A stretch of DNA of 64,000 bases from CAZOHG01 sp964579725 (GTDB lineage Bacteria > Zhuqueibacterota > JdFR-76 > BMS3Abin05). The notes under the pieces were generated by a model. It was given only the letters and a program-made list of their open reading frames with translations, did no database searches and was not told the DNA's origin. Position 1 is the first letter of the stretch. Every line of letters starts with the position of its first letter. Location: the NCBI GenBank assembly GCA_964579725.1, contig CAZOHG010000011.1, positions 1 to 64,000 on the forward strand, written 5' to 3'. A program made the position numbers and the translations under genes. Below, piece after piece: positions 18,160-26,059 of the stretch.

Positions 18160-18482
18160 AAAATACCTCGAATTTCATTGCCAGGAAATTTTTCAGACAA
18201 GTTCAAAGGGATTCTTAAGTGATTAAAATTAAAAAAAATTAATCAGAGTTGCCACAAAAATCAAGTTTTTTTGTGTCGAATGAAATTTGAAATCAAGCAA
18301 AGTAAACGCACTAAAAGAATTTCATCAACAGCAACAGACAAAAAGAGGGGGCCTTTTTTTCAAAATTGGTTTACTGCAGCTTGCAAGAAAAAACACACTG
18401 TTTAAAAATAGGGTACGAGGTACCGTTGCGCGGGAAACCACCGTTCAAAATGGGGATTTTTAGGCGACAAAACCGGGATAAA
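18160..18482. other. Intergenic region with operon promoter and weak hairpin
   Basis: No gene found in this 323-base, AT-rich stretch. It holds the proposed promoter of the envelope operon at 18236-18264 and, near the end of the zinc-finger gene, a small hairpin (GGTAC at 18412-18416, GTACC at 18420-18424) followed on the minus strand by CTATTTTT. The hairpin could be a weak terminator of the upstream pair of genes. Confidence 0.4.
18236..18264 (-). promoter_or_regulatory. Sigma70-like promoter for the envelope operon
   Basis: TTGATT (18264-18259), 17 bases, TAATTT (18241-18236) on the minus strand, about 75 bases upstream of the peptidase MA start. Ten genes follow with no large gap. Confidence 0.5.
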
Positions 18483-18743
18483 TTAGTGCCGTTGAATTCT
18501 TTCTTGCAGTAAAAGGACCTCCGGGGGAACAGGGTGGGCTAATTCGGCGCTCAATATTTCGTAGTAATCCCGCATTTCCTCCAGCTTGTCCTGACACACA
18601 GGACAGGAAGCGACATGCAGGGCAATCCTTTTGTCGCTCGCCAAGTGAAAATACGAACTCAATAGAAACTGCTCCAATTCCACGTCCTGTGGGCAGTCTG
18701 AATGCGGGGGCGGGTTTTGCGCCGTTTGGTAGTTTTCTTCCAT
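18483..18743 (-). CDS. Small zinc-finger (anti-sigma ZAS-like) protein
   Basis: 86 residues from the ATG at 18743; an in-frame TTG at 18782 would add 13 residues. The centre reads ALHVASCPVCQDKLEEM, the H-x3-C-x2-C element of zinc-binding anti-sigma domains, preceded by an acidic DVELEQFLLSSYFHL helix in which family members begin. No transmembrane segment follows, so this would be a soluble cytoplasmic protein. It sits 61 bases downstream of the 373-residue gene; in sigma/anti-sigma operons the anti-sigma factor is normally the downstream gene, which prompts the proposal given in the findings. Confidence 0.65.
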   Translation of the reverse strand: MEENYQTAQNPPPHSDCPQDVELEQFLLSSYFHLASDKRIALHVASCPVCQDKLEEMRDYYEILSAELAHPVPPEVLLLQERIQRH

Positions 18744-18804
18744 ATTTTTTCTTTTTTTAATTACATCTAAATATAGAGACAAAAGGGCAAAATGCGGAAA
18801 AATA

Positions 18805-19926
18805 TCACAAAATTTTCACTATTTCTTCACTAATCTCTTTCCGCACTGCACGGGCGAGGTATTCGAACGCGTGTCGAAAGTCGCGGCGGTAGACGTCCCG
18901 GGTTAAATGGGGCAGGTACCGTTTTAACAAATTAAAATAGGAGGGTGTTTTTCGCTTGTGAATAAAATCTTCCACGTAGTCATTGAGTGCCTTTTGAAAG
19001 AAGTGCAACACTTCTGGGGAAAATTTGCCCCTGACGCCGTATCGGGTTGTAACCAATGCTTCCACGCGGTCGGCCATGCTCTCTACTATTTCGCGTAGCC
19101 GTCGTTCGTAGTAAGCGGCTTCCGGGTTACCTGCTTCAGACGCCCCCAGCGAGTCCCACAACGGAATCCGCTTGTCTTTAAATGAGCGGCTCACGTAAAT
19201 CACATCTTCCAACAACAAATAATTGGCGTACTGGGTATTTTCGCGCACCACTTGCAGAAGTTGGCGGACCAGTTTGGGGTAGGTTGTAAACGGCGAAAAC
19301 CTCGCCAGGTAGTTTTCCGTCAAATCGGGAATAGGCATCAGCGGGAAATCCCGGCGAAGCGCTTTGCGTGCTTCTTCGTGATGGATGGTCATTTCGCCAG
19401 CGGCTATTTTTCGAAAAATACCAACATCTCCAACGTTCACTTCCGAAAAAATATACGTGTGGGCTAAATTTTCAACACAAAGCAAATCCTCCGATTGGCG
19501 GATGGCATTGCGCAGGTTGCGCAGTATTTTTGCCCCCTCCGGGTCGCGTTCCCGAAATATACGCGCCAATTCTTGCTTAACCGATCGAATAATGAGCCGT
19601 TTCAATTGAATAAACAGCTCAAGATTCGACGGCGGATTTTCCTTGTCAAGAAAGGGAGAAAAATAATGGCGAAAGGTTACAAAGCGATTGGCGTCGTCAC
19701 GGCGAAAAAGCGGCGCCACGCAGTCAATGGCCAATTGGTGGAGTGAATCCTGACCTTCGGCCGAAAGGAAGAGATTTTTTCGCCGAGCTTCCTGTAAAAA
19801 CCGCAAATAACCGACGGCGATTTTTTCACTGAGGCTCAAAAAATCCAATAGGTCTTGATTGGTGTACTCATCCGAAACAATCCGGCGAATGAGAGGTTCA
19901 ATCGGAATATTTTCGATTGCAGACAT
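18805..19926 (-). CDS. Conserved-looking protein of unknown function, all-helical
   Basis: 373 residues, not recognised. It is soluble, charged and almost wholly helical by eye: no signal peptide, no long hydrophobic run. A central block (about 110-150) with LKRLIIRSVKQELARIFRE then DPEGAKILRNLRNAI is the most distinctive part and reminiscent of, but not assignable to, RNA polymerase sigma-type helices. The C-terminus contains many Arg/Tyr/Phe pairs (YRRDFRHAFEYLARAVRKEI). It is followed by the zinc-finger gene and preceded, after 128 bases, by the NtrC-type regulator, which suggests a regulatory role. Function is not assigned. Confidence 0.75.
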   Translation of the reverse strand: MSAIENIPIEPLIRRIVSDEYTNQDLLDFLSLSEKIAVGYLRFLQEARRKNLFLSAEGQDSLHQLAIDCVAPLFRRDDANRFVTFRHYFSPFLDKENPPSNLELFIQLKRLIIRSVKQELARIFRERDPEGAKILRNLRNAIRQSEDLLCVENLAHTYIFSEVNVGDVGIFRKIAAGEMTIHHEEARKALRRDFPLMPIPDLTENYLARFSPFTTYPKLVRQLLQVVRENTQYANYLLLEDVIYVSRSFKDKRIPLWDSLGASEAGNPEAAYYERRLREIVESMADRVEALVTTRYGVRGKFSPEVLHFFQKALNDYVEDFIHKRKTPSYFNLLKRYLPHLTRDVYRRDFRHAFEYLARAVRKEISEEIVKIL

Positions 19927-20054
19927 TTCCCCGTCCTCGAAGTCGCCTAATAGGTCGTCACTAATTCCGCATCCGAAATCTATTTGGTGTTACGCAACAA
20001 TCTGAAAATAATTCCGAGAAAAGAAAGGAATTTGTTTCGTCCACTCTTCCAAAT

Positions 20055-21431
20055 CTACCGGACGATGGGTAACCCGTATTTTTTGGCTTTTCGATAAATT
20101 GTGGCCCGCCCAATGCCCAATTTCCGCGCCGTTAGCGACACATTGCCTTCGCTTTCCAGCAGGGCTTTGCGCAGCGCTTCTTCCTCTAATTTCTCGATCC
20201 AATTACTCAGCGGTCCTGTAGTTGGTTCCGCTATTTTTTTCTCACCGATGGCCCGCACATTTGCCGGTAAGTCTTTGGGCAAAATCTTTTCATTTGAAGC
20301 CAGAATCACTGCGCGTTCAATAGCGTTTTCCAATTCCCGCACATTACCCGGCCAATTGTACGCCATTAAAAGTTCCAATGCTTCGGGCGACACTTCCTGA
20401 ACATTTTTCTCCTCGCGCTCGGCGTATTTGGCCAGAAAAAACTGCGCCAGCAAGGGAATGTCTTCTTTGCGCTCCCTCAGCGGGGGAATGACAATCGGAA
20501 ACACGCTCAACCGGTAGTAGAGGTCTTCCCGAAATTCACCCTTTTTAATGGCTTCTTCCAAATTTTTATTGGTTGCGGAAATAATCCGTACGTTCACTCG
20601 AATGAGTTCGTTGCCCCCCACGCGTTCAAATTCCCTTTCCTGCAAAACGCGCAGAATTTTCACTTGTGTGGAAGGGGACATTTCCCCGATCTCGTCGAGG
20701 AAAATTGTTCCACCATTGGCCTGTTCGAATTTTCCGATTCGCCGCCCGGCGGCTCCGGTAAATGCGCCCTTTTCGTGTCCGAAAAGCTCACTTTCTAACA
20801 GGGACTCGGGCAAAGCGGAACAATTGACCGCCACGAAGGGTTTGTTGTGGCGCTTTTCACTTTCGAAATGAATGGCACGGGCAATGAGTTCCTTTCCGGT
20901 GCCGCTTTCACCCTGAAGCAAAACGGTTACATTGCTGTCGGTCACCTTTTTAATTGCCTTGAACACATCCTGCATCGGGCCGCTTTCACCAATAATATTT
21001 TTAAATTGGTACCGTTCCCGAAGTTCCTGGCGCAGACGGTCTACCTCCTGCTTCAGGCTGCTATTTTCGATGGCATTTTTGACGGTGAGCCGAAGCCGGT
21101 CACCCGAAAAAGGTTTCGTAATAAAATCAAAGGCTCCCAATTGCATGGAGCGGACGGCTGTCTCAATGGTTCCGTGAGCGGACATCATAACGACGGGAAT
21201 CTTCGGATTGTCCTCTTTGATCCGGCGCAGGGTTTCAATGCCGTCAATCCCCGGCATTTGGATGTCCAAAAGCACAAGATCGGGAATGGTGTTTTGCATG
21301 ATTTTCAGGCACGCTTCCCCATTCGAGGTGGTCAGAATCTCGTAGATTTTATCCTTCTTCAGATTAATTTCTACCATTTTGCGAATATTAACGTCGTCGT
21401 CCACAACCAGAACGACATACTCCTTAGCCAT
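20055..21431 (-). CDS. NtrC-family sigma54-dependent response regulator
   Basis: 458 residues with three domains: receiver (1-120; acidic D11-D13, phospho-acceptor D56 in LLDIQMPG, Lys in ITKPF), sigma54-interacting AAA+ domain (about 140-370; Walker A GESGTGKE, the sigma54 loop GAFTGA near 222, Walker B GGTIFLDEIGE, RLSVFPIVIPPLRER), and a Fis-type helix-turn-helix (SLTARKLGIGRATIYRKAKKYG). Expected to activate sigma54 promoters after phosphorylation. No histidine kinase is adjacent; the nearest are at 30.1-35.1 kb. Target genes are not evident from the window. Confidence 0.95.
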   Translation of the reverse strand: MAKEYVVLVVDDDVNIRKMVEINLKKDKIYEILTTSNGEACLKIMQNTIPDLVLLDIQMPGIDGIETLRRIKEDNPKIPVVMMSAHGTIETAVRSMQLGAFDFITKPFSGDRLRLTVKNAIENSSLKQEVDRLRQELRERYQFKNIIGESGPMQDVFKAIKKVTDSNVTVLLQGESGTGKELIARAIHFESEKRHNKPFVAVNCSALPESLLESELFGHEKGAFTGAAGRRIGKFEQANGGTIFLDEIGEMSPSTQVKILRVLQEREFERVGGNELIRVNVRIISATNKNLEEAIKKGEFREDLYYRLSVFPIVIPPLRERKEDIPLLAQFFLAKYAEREEKNVQEVSPEALELLMAYNWPGNVRELENAIERAVILASNEKILPKDLPANVRAIGEKKIAEPTTGPLSNWIEKLEEEALRKALLESEGNVSLTARKLGIGRATIYRKAKKYGLPIVR

Positions 21432-21532
21432 TGGAACCTCCCCAAATCAAAAGGATCACCCGATTACAATTCATTTTAACTGCAAATTTGTTGAAACGTC
21501 AGGGGATTGCTGTCTCAAATATCTGACAAAAT

Positions 21533-22567
21533 TTAACGCAACCCGGGCAATAAATCAAGTAGAATTTGATAATCGCCAACGATTTGGATTGAAATTTTCA
21601 GAAAATAGAAACGGTCATCTCCGTTTGAGACTTTGACGGCGTCTTTTTCGGTACATAAAATATATTTTACTTTTCGGTTCGTAGCAAGAATTTTTAAATT
21701 TTCAATATCGGCCGTTGTAAAAACATGGTGGTCGGGAAAAGCCTGAAAAGCCCGGAGCCGCACGCCCAAATCTTGCAAATCCTGCCGGAACGATTCCGGA
21801 TTGCCAATGGCGCAGAAAGCAATCGCTTCAAGGCCCGACAGTTTTTCAAGCGGCATTTGTCGCTTTCGGTCAATTGACCATAATCCGACCGGAGCGTGGA
21901 AACTTTGTACCACAGGTTTTGGTGAAAAACGCCGGAGCCAAGTCCGTGTTTTTTCCGGCTCGGCCGCGCGGTTGACCCGCGTCAACCAAAGGAGCGACGC
22001 CCGGGCCAAGGCCCGCGGCGGCTCCCGTAGCAAGCCTGCCGGAATCAAACGGCCGTTGTCAAAAGGGCGCGTGGCGTCCAAAACGACTATTTCGCACTCT
22101 TTGAATAGACGACGGTATTGAAACCCGTCGTCCAAAATAAACACGTCCACGGGCATTTTGGCAAGCAATTTCGCCGCGCCCCGCTCTCTTTTTTTATCGA
22201 CAGCTAAGCCTATTTTTTTTAATTCGGTTAGAATTAAAAACGGCTCGTCGCCAATTTGTTCGGGCGTGGCGTCTTCCGCATTTCCGGATAAAATTTGAGG
22301 CTCACGCGTTTCCCGGCCGTAGCCGCGGGTTAAAATTCCCACCCGCTTCCCGGCCGACTGGTAAAGCTTTGCCAAAAAAATGACAACAGGCGTTTTCCCC
22401 GTGCCGCCTGCGGAGAGATTCCCCACGCTGACCACGGGAACGGAAAGACGACGCGGACGAATCCACCCACGATCGTAGGGAAAATTCCGCAGCCACACGC
22501 CAAAGGCGTACAGCCACGAAAAGGGAAGCAACAGCATTTGAAAACGCCTAATACCTGCAAAATTCAT
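21533..22567 (-). CDS. lpxK: Tetraacyldisaccharide 4'-kinase
   Basis: 344 residues. Phosphorylates the 4' position of the lipid A disaccharide to give lipid IVA, at the inner membrane. A hydrophobic N-terminal segment precedes the P-loop VGNLSAGGTGKTP (about 47-59), then ILTRGYGRE, the QIGDEP element, VFILDDGFQYRRL and VLDATRPFDNGRLIPAGLLREP, all in the order found in LpxK. Length is typical. Its start overlaps the end of the DUF374 acyltransferase gene by 20 bases, making it the last gene of the lipid A cluster. Confidence 0.95.
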   Translation of the reverse strand: MNFAGIRRFQMLLLPFSWLYAFGVWLRNFPYDRGWIRPRRLSVPVVSVGNLSAGGTGKTPVVIFLAKLYQSAGKRVGILTRGYGRETREPQILSGNAEDATPEQIGDEPFLILTELKKIGLAVDKKRERGAAKLLAKMPVDVFILDDGFQYRRLFKECEIVVLDATRPFDNGRLIPAGLLREPPRALARASLLWLTRVNRAAEPEKTRTWLRRFSPKPVVQSFHAPVGLWSIDRKRQMPLEKLSGLEAIAFCAIGNPESFRQDLQDLGVRLRAFQAFPDHHVFTTADIENLKILATNRKVKYILCTEKDAVKVSNGDDRFYFLKISIQIVGDYQILLDLLPGLR

Positions 22568-23228
22568 CGGCTTCTTTTTCGATTTCAGTTAAACGCAATT
22601 CCAGAATCTCAGATAGCTCCTCCACCTCGCGGTCGGACAAATCTTCTGGTACAAAAAGGGGCTCACCAAAAATCAATGCCACGCGCGAGAAGGGCAGGGG
22701 TAAGAGAAAGCGGTCCCAAGAACGGAATTTTTTCCCACTTACGGCTGAAAAACTCATGGGAAGCACCGGGACTCCGCTCCGTTGAGCCAAAAAAAGCGTA
22801 CCGGGTTTTAGCCGGTGCCGCGGTCCGGTGGGGCCGTCCGGAATGTTCGCGCCCACGCCCCCACTCCGCAAATAGGCTACCATTTGGTGAAAGGCTTCTT
22901 TCCCGCCGCGTGTGCTGGAACCGCGGATCGCCCGGTAACCCAGCATCCGAATGGTTCGCGCAATCATTTCTCCGTCCCAATGTTGACTCACAATCACGGC
23001 AATGTCTTGATTTCGCAAAGCGTAAACGGGAAGGAAAATCCTTCCGTGCCACACGGCAATCAGAAAATTTTGGCCGGTTTGTTTGAGTCTACGGTAGTGT
23101 TTTTTGCCCAAAATTCGGAAACGCAGGGTACTCCCAATACCCAAGAAAAGTGCCCAACCCAAAAGAGAAGCCAGGTACACCTGAATGCGCTTCGAGAAGG
23201 AAACCGGCTTACGGGTCATTTTTTTCAA
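22548..23228 (-). CDS. DUF374-type lysophospholipid acyltransferase
   Basis: 226 residues. An N-terminal hydrophobic helix is followed by NFLIAVWHGRIFLPVY, the DUF374 variant of the acyltransferase active site, then IVSQHWDGEMIARTIRMLGYRAIRGSSTRGG and NIPDGPTGPRHRLKPG. Members are thought to acylate lipid A or Kdo-lipid A precursors in several phyla, and this one lies between lpxB and lpxK, consistent with that. Overlaps both neighbours by about 20 bases. The reaction is inferred from family and context only. Confidence 0.88.
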   Translation of the reverse strand: MKKMTRKPVSFSKRIQVYLASLLGWALFLGIGSTLRFRILGKKHYRRLKQTGQNFLIAVWHGRIFLPVYALRNQDIAVIVSQHWDGEMIARTIRMLGYRAIRGSSTRGGKEAFHQMVAYLRSGGVGANIPDGPTGPRHRLKPGTLFLAQRSGVPVLPMSFSAVSGKKFRSWDRFLLPLPFSRVALIFGEPLFVPEDLSDREVEELSEILELRLTEIEKEADEFCRY

Positions 23229-24339
23229 CCAACTGAATCGCCAACTCCGCTACCCGACCGGAAGCACCGGGTTTTCCCAATTTCCCGGAAATGCTCCGCA
23301 GATTTTGACGAATGGCGTCATATTTTTCGGAATCTTTCAGTATTTCTGCAATTTTGGGGGCCATTTTTTCAGCCTTAAAATCTTTTTGCACAAATTCCGG
23401 AACAATTCGCTCGCCCGCTACAATATTGACCATTCCGATGTGTTCGATTGAAATCAAATGTTTTCCCAAAAAATAAGACAGGGGCGACAGACAGTACACC
23501 ACGGCAAAGGGCGTTTGTGACAAAGCCGCCTCCAAAGTTGCCGTACCGGACGCCACCAGCATAAAAACGCTGCTGCGCATGAGCGCCCGGGTTCGGGCGG
23601 TTAATTTTAATTGGGAAGAAAGGTAAGGCGCGTAAAATCGTGGGTCAAGCTGGGGCGACTGGCTCACTACGCCCTGTAAATCAGGGAAGGTTTTTCTGAG
23701 CTGCTCAAAAGTGCGAATCATCTCCGGCAGGAGTTTGCGCACTTCTTGGGGGCGACTTCCGGGCAGGAGCCCGAAAATCCTCTTTTCGCGAGGAATGTCC
23801 AATTCGTCCCGCAAATCCGGCCGTTTTTTTCGTCCTTCGTTTTCTTCCAAAAGAGGGTGCCCCACAAACTCCACGTTCACGCCCGCGCGGCGGTAGATTT
23901 CTTCTTCAAAGGGAAAAATAACCGCCATTTTGGTAATCCATTTGGCCATTTTTTTCACGCGTCCCTTGCCCCACGCCCAAACCTGAGGACTAATGTAATA
24001 CAAAATGGGAATATTTTGCCCGTGGACAAATTTGGCAAAACGCAGGTTGAAGCCCGGGTAATCGATCAAAATCACAAGATCCGGCGGGCGACGCCGAACC
24101 TCCGATTTTAGTTCGTTCAATACCCGGTGAATGAAGGGAAAATGACGCACCACTTCCGAGAAGCCTAAAATAGCCATTTCATCGGTGGAATGGAAACAAG
24201 TCATGCCAGCGGAAGCCATTTGCGGGCCGCCAATGCCGTAAATCTCCCAATCGGGGCGCTTTCGGCGCAAGGCACGCACCACCCCGGCTGCGTGCAGGTC
24301 ACCCGAAGGCTCGCCGGCAATCATGAGAATTCTGGCCAC
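23209..24339 (-). CDS. lpxB: Lipid-A-disaccharide synthase
   Basis: 376 residues, the usual length. Joins 2,3-diacylglucosamine-1-phosphate with its UDP-activated form. ILMIAGEPSGDLHAAGVVRAL starts the protein, followed by GIGGPQMASAGM, VILIDYPGFNLRFAKF, YYISPQVWAWGKGRVKKMAKW, FVGHPLLEE, GLLPGSRPQEVRKLLPEM and VASGTATLEAAL, which are the LpxB signature blocks of this GT19 enzyme. Located downstream of a Gfo/Idh-family gene, an association seen in other lipid A clusters. Peripheral membrane location expected. Confidence 0.97.
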   Translation of the reverse strand: MARILMIAGEPSGDLHAAGVVRALRRKRPDWEIYGIGGPQMASAGMTCFHSTDEMAILGFSEVVRHFPFIHRVLNELKSEVRRRPPDLVILIDYPGFNLRFAKFVHGQNIPILYYISPQVWAWGKGRVKKMAKWITKMAVIFPFEEEIYRRAGVNVEFVGHPLLEENEGRKKRPDLRDELDIPREKRIFGLLPGSRPQEVRKLLPEMIRTFEQLRKTFPDLQGVVSQSPQLDPRFYAPYLSSQLKLTARTRALMRSSVFMLVASGTATLEAALSQTPFAVVYCLSPLSYFLGKHLISIEHIGMVNIVAGERIVPEFVQKDFKAEKMAPKIAEILKDSEKYDAIRQNLRSISGKLGKPGASGRVAELAIQLVEKNDP

Positions 24340-24348
24340 GGCTGCCCC

Positions 24349-24978
24349 CTACGTAAAGAGCTTCCATCGCGCCCACAGCAGAACAGCAAAGCTCACAAAG
24401 CTTGTCAGCGTGCTTTTTTCCGACCGAAGGGCCGCCCGCCAATTGGCCCGTCGGGCGGCGGCATCCGGCCAGGCCCGCAAGCGTGGCAAAAAACGGGGAA
24501 CGTGGTTTTTGTAGCGTTCGTATCGGGGCCCGAATTTTTTTTGCAGGTACTCTTCTTCAAGAGAAATAATCAGGCCGTACTGAATACCGAAAAGAACAAG
24601 AACCAGCAAAAACATCCAGGGCATCCAGGCCCACGCCGCAATGGTAAAGCCAAGAGAAATCAAAAAATTGCCGAGGTAAAGAGGATTGCGAACATAGGCA
24701 AAGGGACCCGACGTCACAAGCTCGTCGCCGCCTGCCCCACTGGTGGTGCGCGTGGCACTTCCTGCGTGACCGACCCCCCAAACGCGCAACAGTTCGCCCG
24801 CCAAAGCCACCACAAGTCCGGGCCAAAAACTCACCGGTGTGGGATGCGCCAAAATAAGCAGCGCCAAAATGAGCGGGATTGGGGTGTAACTTCGATTGTT
24901 AAAAACCACTTCGCGAATATCCACGGCTAAATCCTTCCCTCGTGTCCAATTCCTCAGGTTATTTTCATTGAAAATCAC
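24349..24978 (-). CDS. ICMT/PEMT-family membrane methyltransferase
   Basis: 209 residues with four or five hydrophobic helices. The C-terminal catalytic half has TSGPFAYVRNPLYLGNFLISLG and EEEYLQKKFGPRYERYKNHVPRFLP, the SAM-binding signature of isoprenylcysteine carboxyl methyltransferases and bacterial phospholipid N-methyltransferases. Bacterial members of unknown substrate are common; in a lipid A cluster a lipid or lipid-linked amine is plausible. The start codon overlaps the upstream dehydrogenase stop by four bases, and lpxB follows after nine. The long C-terminal tail (about 170-209) is not part of the usual domain. Confidence 0.82.
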   Translation of the reverse strand: MIFNENNLRNWTRGKDLAVDIREVVFNNRSYTPIPLILALLILAHPTPVSFWPGLVVALAGELLRVWGVGHAGSATRTTSGAGGDELVTSGPFAYVRNPLYLGNFLISLGFTIAAWAWMPWMFLLVLVLFGIQYGLIISLEEEYLQKKFGPRYERYKNHVPRFLPRLRAWPDAAARRANWRAALRSEKSTLTSFVSFAVLLWARWKLFT

Positions 24979-25973
24979 GCGTACATTTTTTGGTTTGCTT
25001 TCACCTGTTCCATAATTTGCAGAGCGACTTGCAAAGCTCTGCGACCGTCTTCCCCGGAAACAGGGGGCGTTTTGCCCTCCGACACCGCTTCAACAAAGGC
25101 TTTTAATTCTTCTTTGAGGGCGTTCGTGTTTTCTCGTGTTCGTTTTTCGTACAGTACTTGTTTGCGCACGCCGGCATTTTCAATGGTTCCGAAAGCCAGT
25201 GCCGTGTCCGGCATGTCTTCCCCTGCCTCTTGCAGGCGGTAAATCTCCGCCTGTTTTTCCAGAAAATCCAGCGTTAAATAGACATTTTTCTGAAAGATTC
25301 GCATTTTCCGCATTTTTTTTAAAGAAATGCGGCTGGCCGTTAAATTGGCCACACACCCGTTTGCAAAACGAAGACGGGCGTTGGCAATGTCCGCTTCGTG
25401 GGAAACCACAGCTACTCCGGTGGCATCGATCCTTTCGACGGGACTGTTGATTAGAGACAAAATCAAATCGATGTCGTGAATCATTAAATCCAACACCACC
25501 GCCACGTCCGTTCCGCGGGGGTCAAACGAAGAAAGACGGTGACTTTCAATAAAGAGGGGCCGCAGTTCTTCACCGCGAAGCGAAAGAAAAGCGGGATTGA
25601 ATCGTTCAATGTGCCCCACTTGAAAAGTAACCGCCTTTTGCTGCGCCAAGGTTACGAGGCGGTCTGCCTCGTCCAATGTGGCCGTCACCGGTTTTTCCAC
25701 GAAAATGTGACGCCCAGCCTCCAAAAACGGAACGGCCACCCTGGCGTGGTCTTGCGTGGGCACAGCAATAACGACCGCCTCAACCCGAGGCACCAATTCC
25801 TCAATGGAGGGAAAAGAACGGACGTCCCATTCTCGGGCAACTTCAGACAGGCGTACCGGATTTCGGTCGAAAATGCCCGTCAATTCCACAAACGGCATTT
25901 CTCTGAGAACCGAAACGTGTAGTGCACCCAATTTACCAACCCCCACAACCCCCACGCGCAGTTTTTTTTGCAT
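24975..25973 (-). CDS. Gfo/Idh/MocA-family oxidoreductase, possible lipid A-type sugar dehydrogenase
   Basis: 332 residues. The N-terminal NAD(P)-binding Rossmann domain starts GVVGVGKLGALHVSVL; EKPVTATLDEADRLV is the family EKP motif with its catalytic Lys, and the C-terminal domain includes MIHDIDLILSLINSPVERI. In Acidithiobacillus and Leptospira a member of this family, GnnA, oxidises UDP-GlcNAc at C3 so that an aminotransferase (GnnB) can form the amide-linked lipid A precursor; GnnA genes lie near lpxA/lpxB, and this one is two genes from lpxB. No GnnB-type aminotransferase is in the window, so the assignment remains open. Confidence 0.85.
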   Translation of the reverse strand: MQKKLRVGVVGVGKLGALHVSVLREMPFVELTGIFDRNPVRLSEVAREWDVRSFPSIEELVPRVEAVVIAVPTQDHARVAVPFLEAGRHIFVEKPVTATLDEADRLVTLAQQKAVTFQVGHIERFNPAFLSLRGEELRPLFIESHRLSSFDPRGTDVAVVLDLMIHDIDLILSLINSPVERIDATGVAVVSHEADIANARLRFANGCVANLTASRISLKKMRKMRIFQKNVYLTLDFLEKQAEIYRLQEAGEDMPDTALAFGTIENAGVRKQVLYEKRTRENTNALKEELKAFVEAVSEGKTPPVSGEDGRRALQVALQIMEQVKANQKMYA

Positions 25974-26059
25974 CGCTTCCCTTTTCGTTGGTTTTGGTAC
26001 ACAAGCCGTGAGTTTTAAAATCCTCCGGCTCGTTCGTTTTTCGAGACTTGAGGGGCCGA

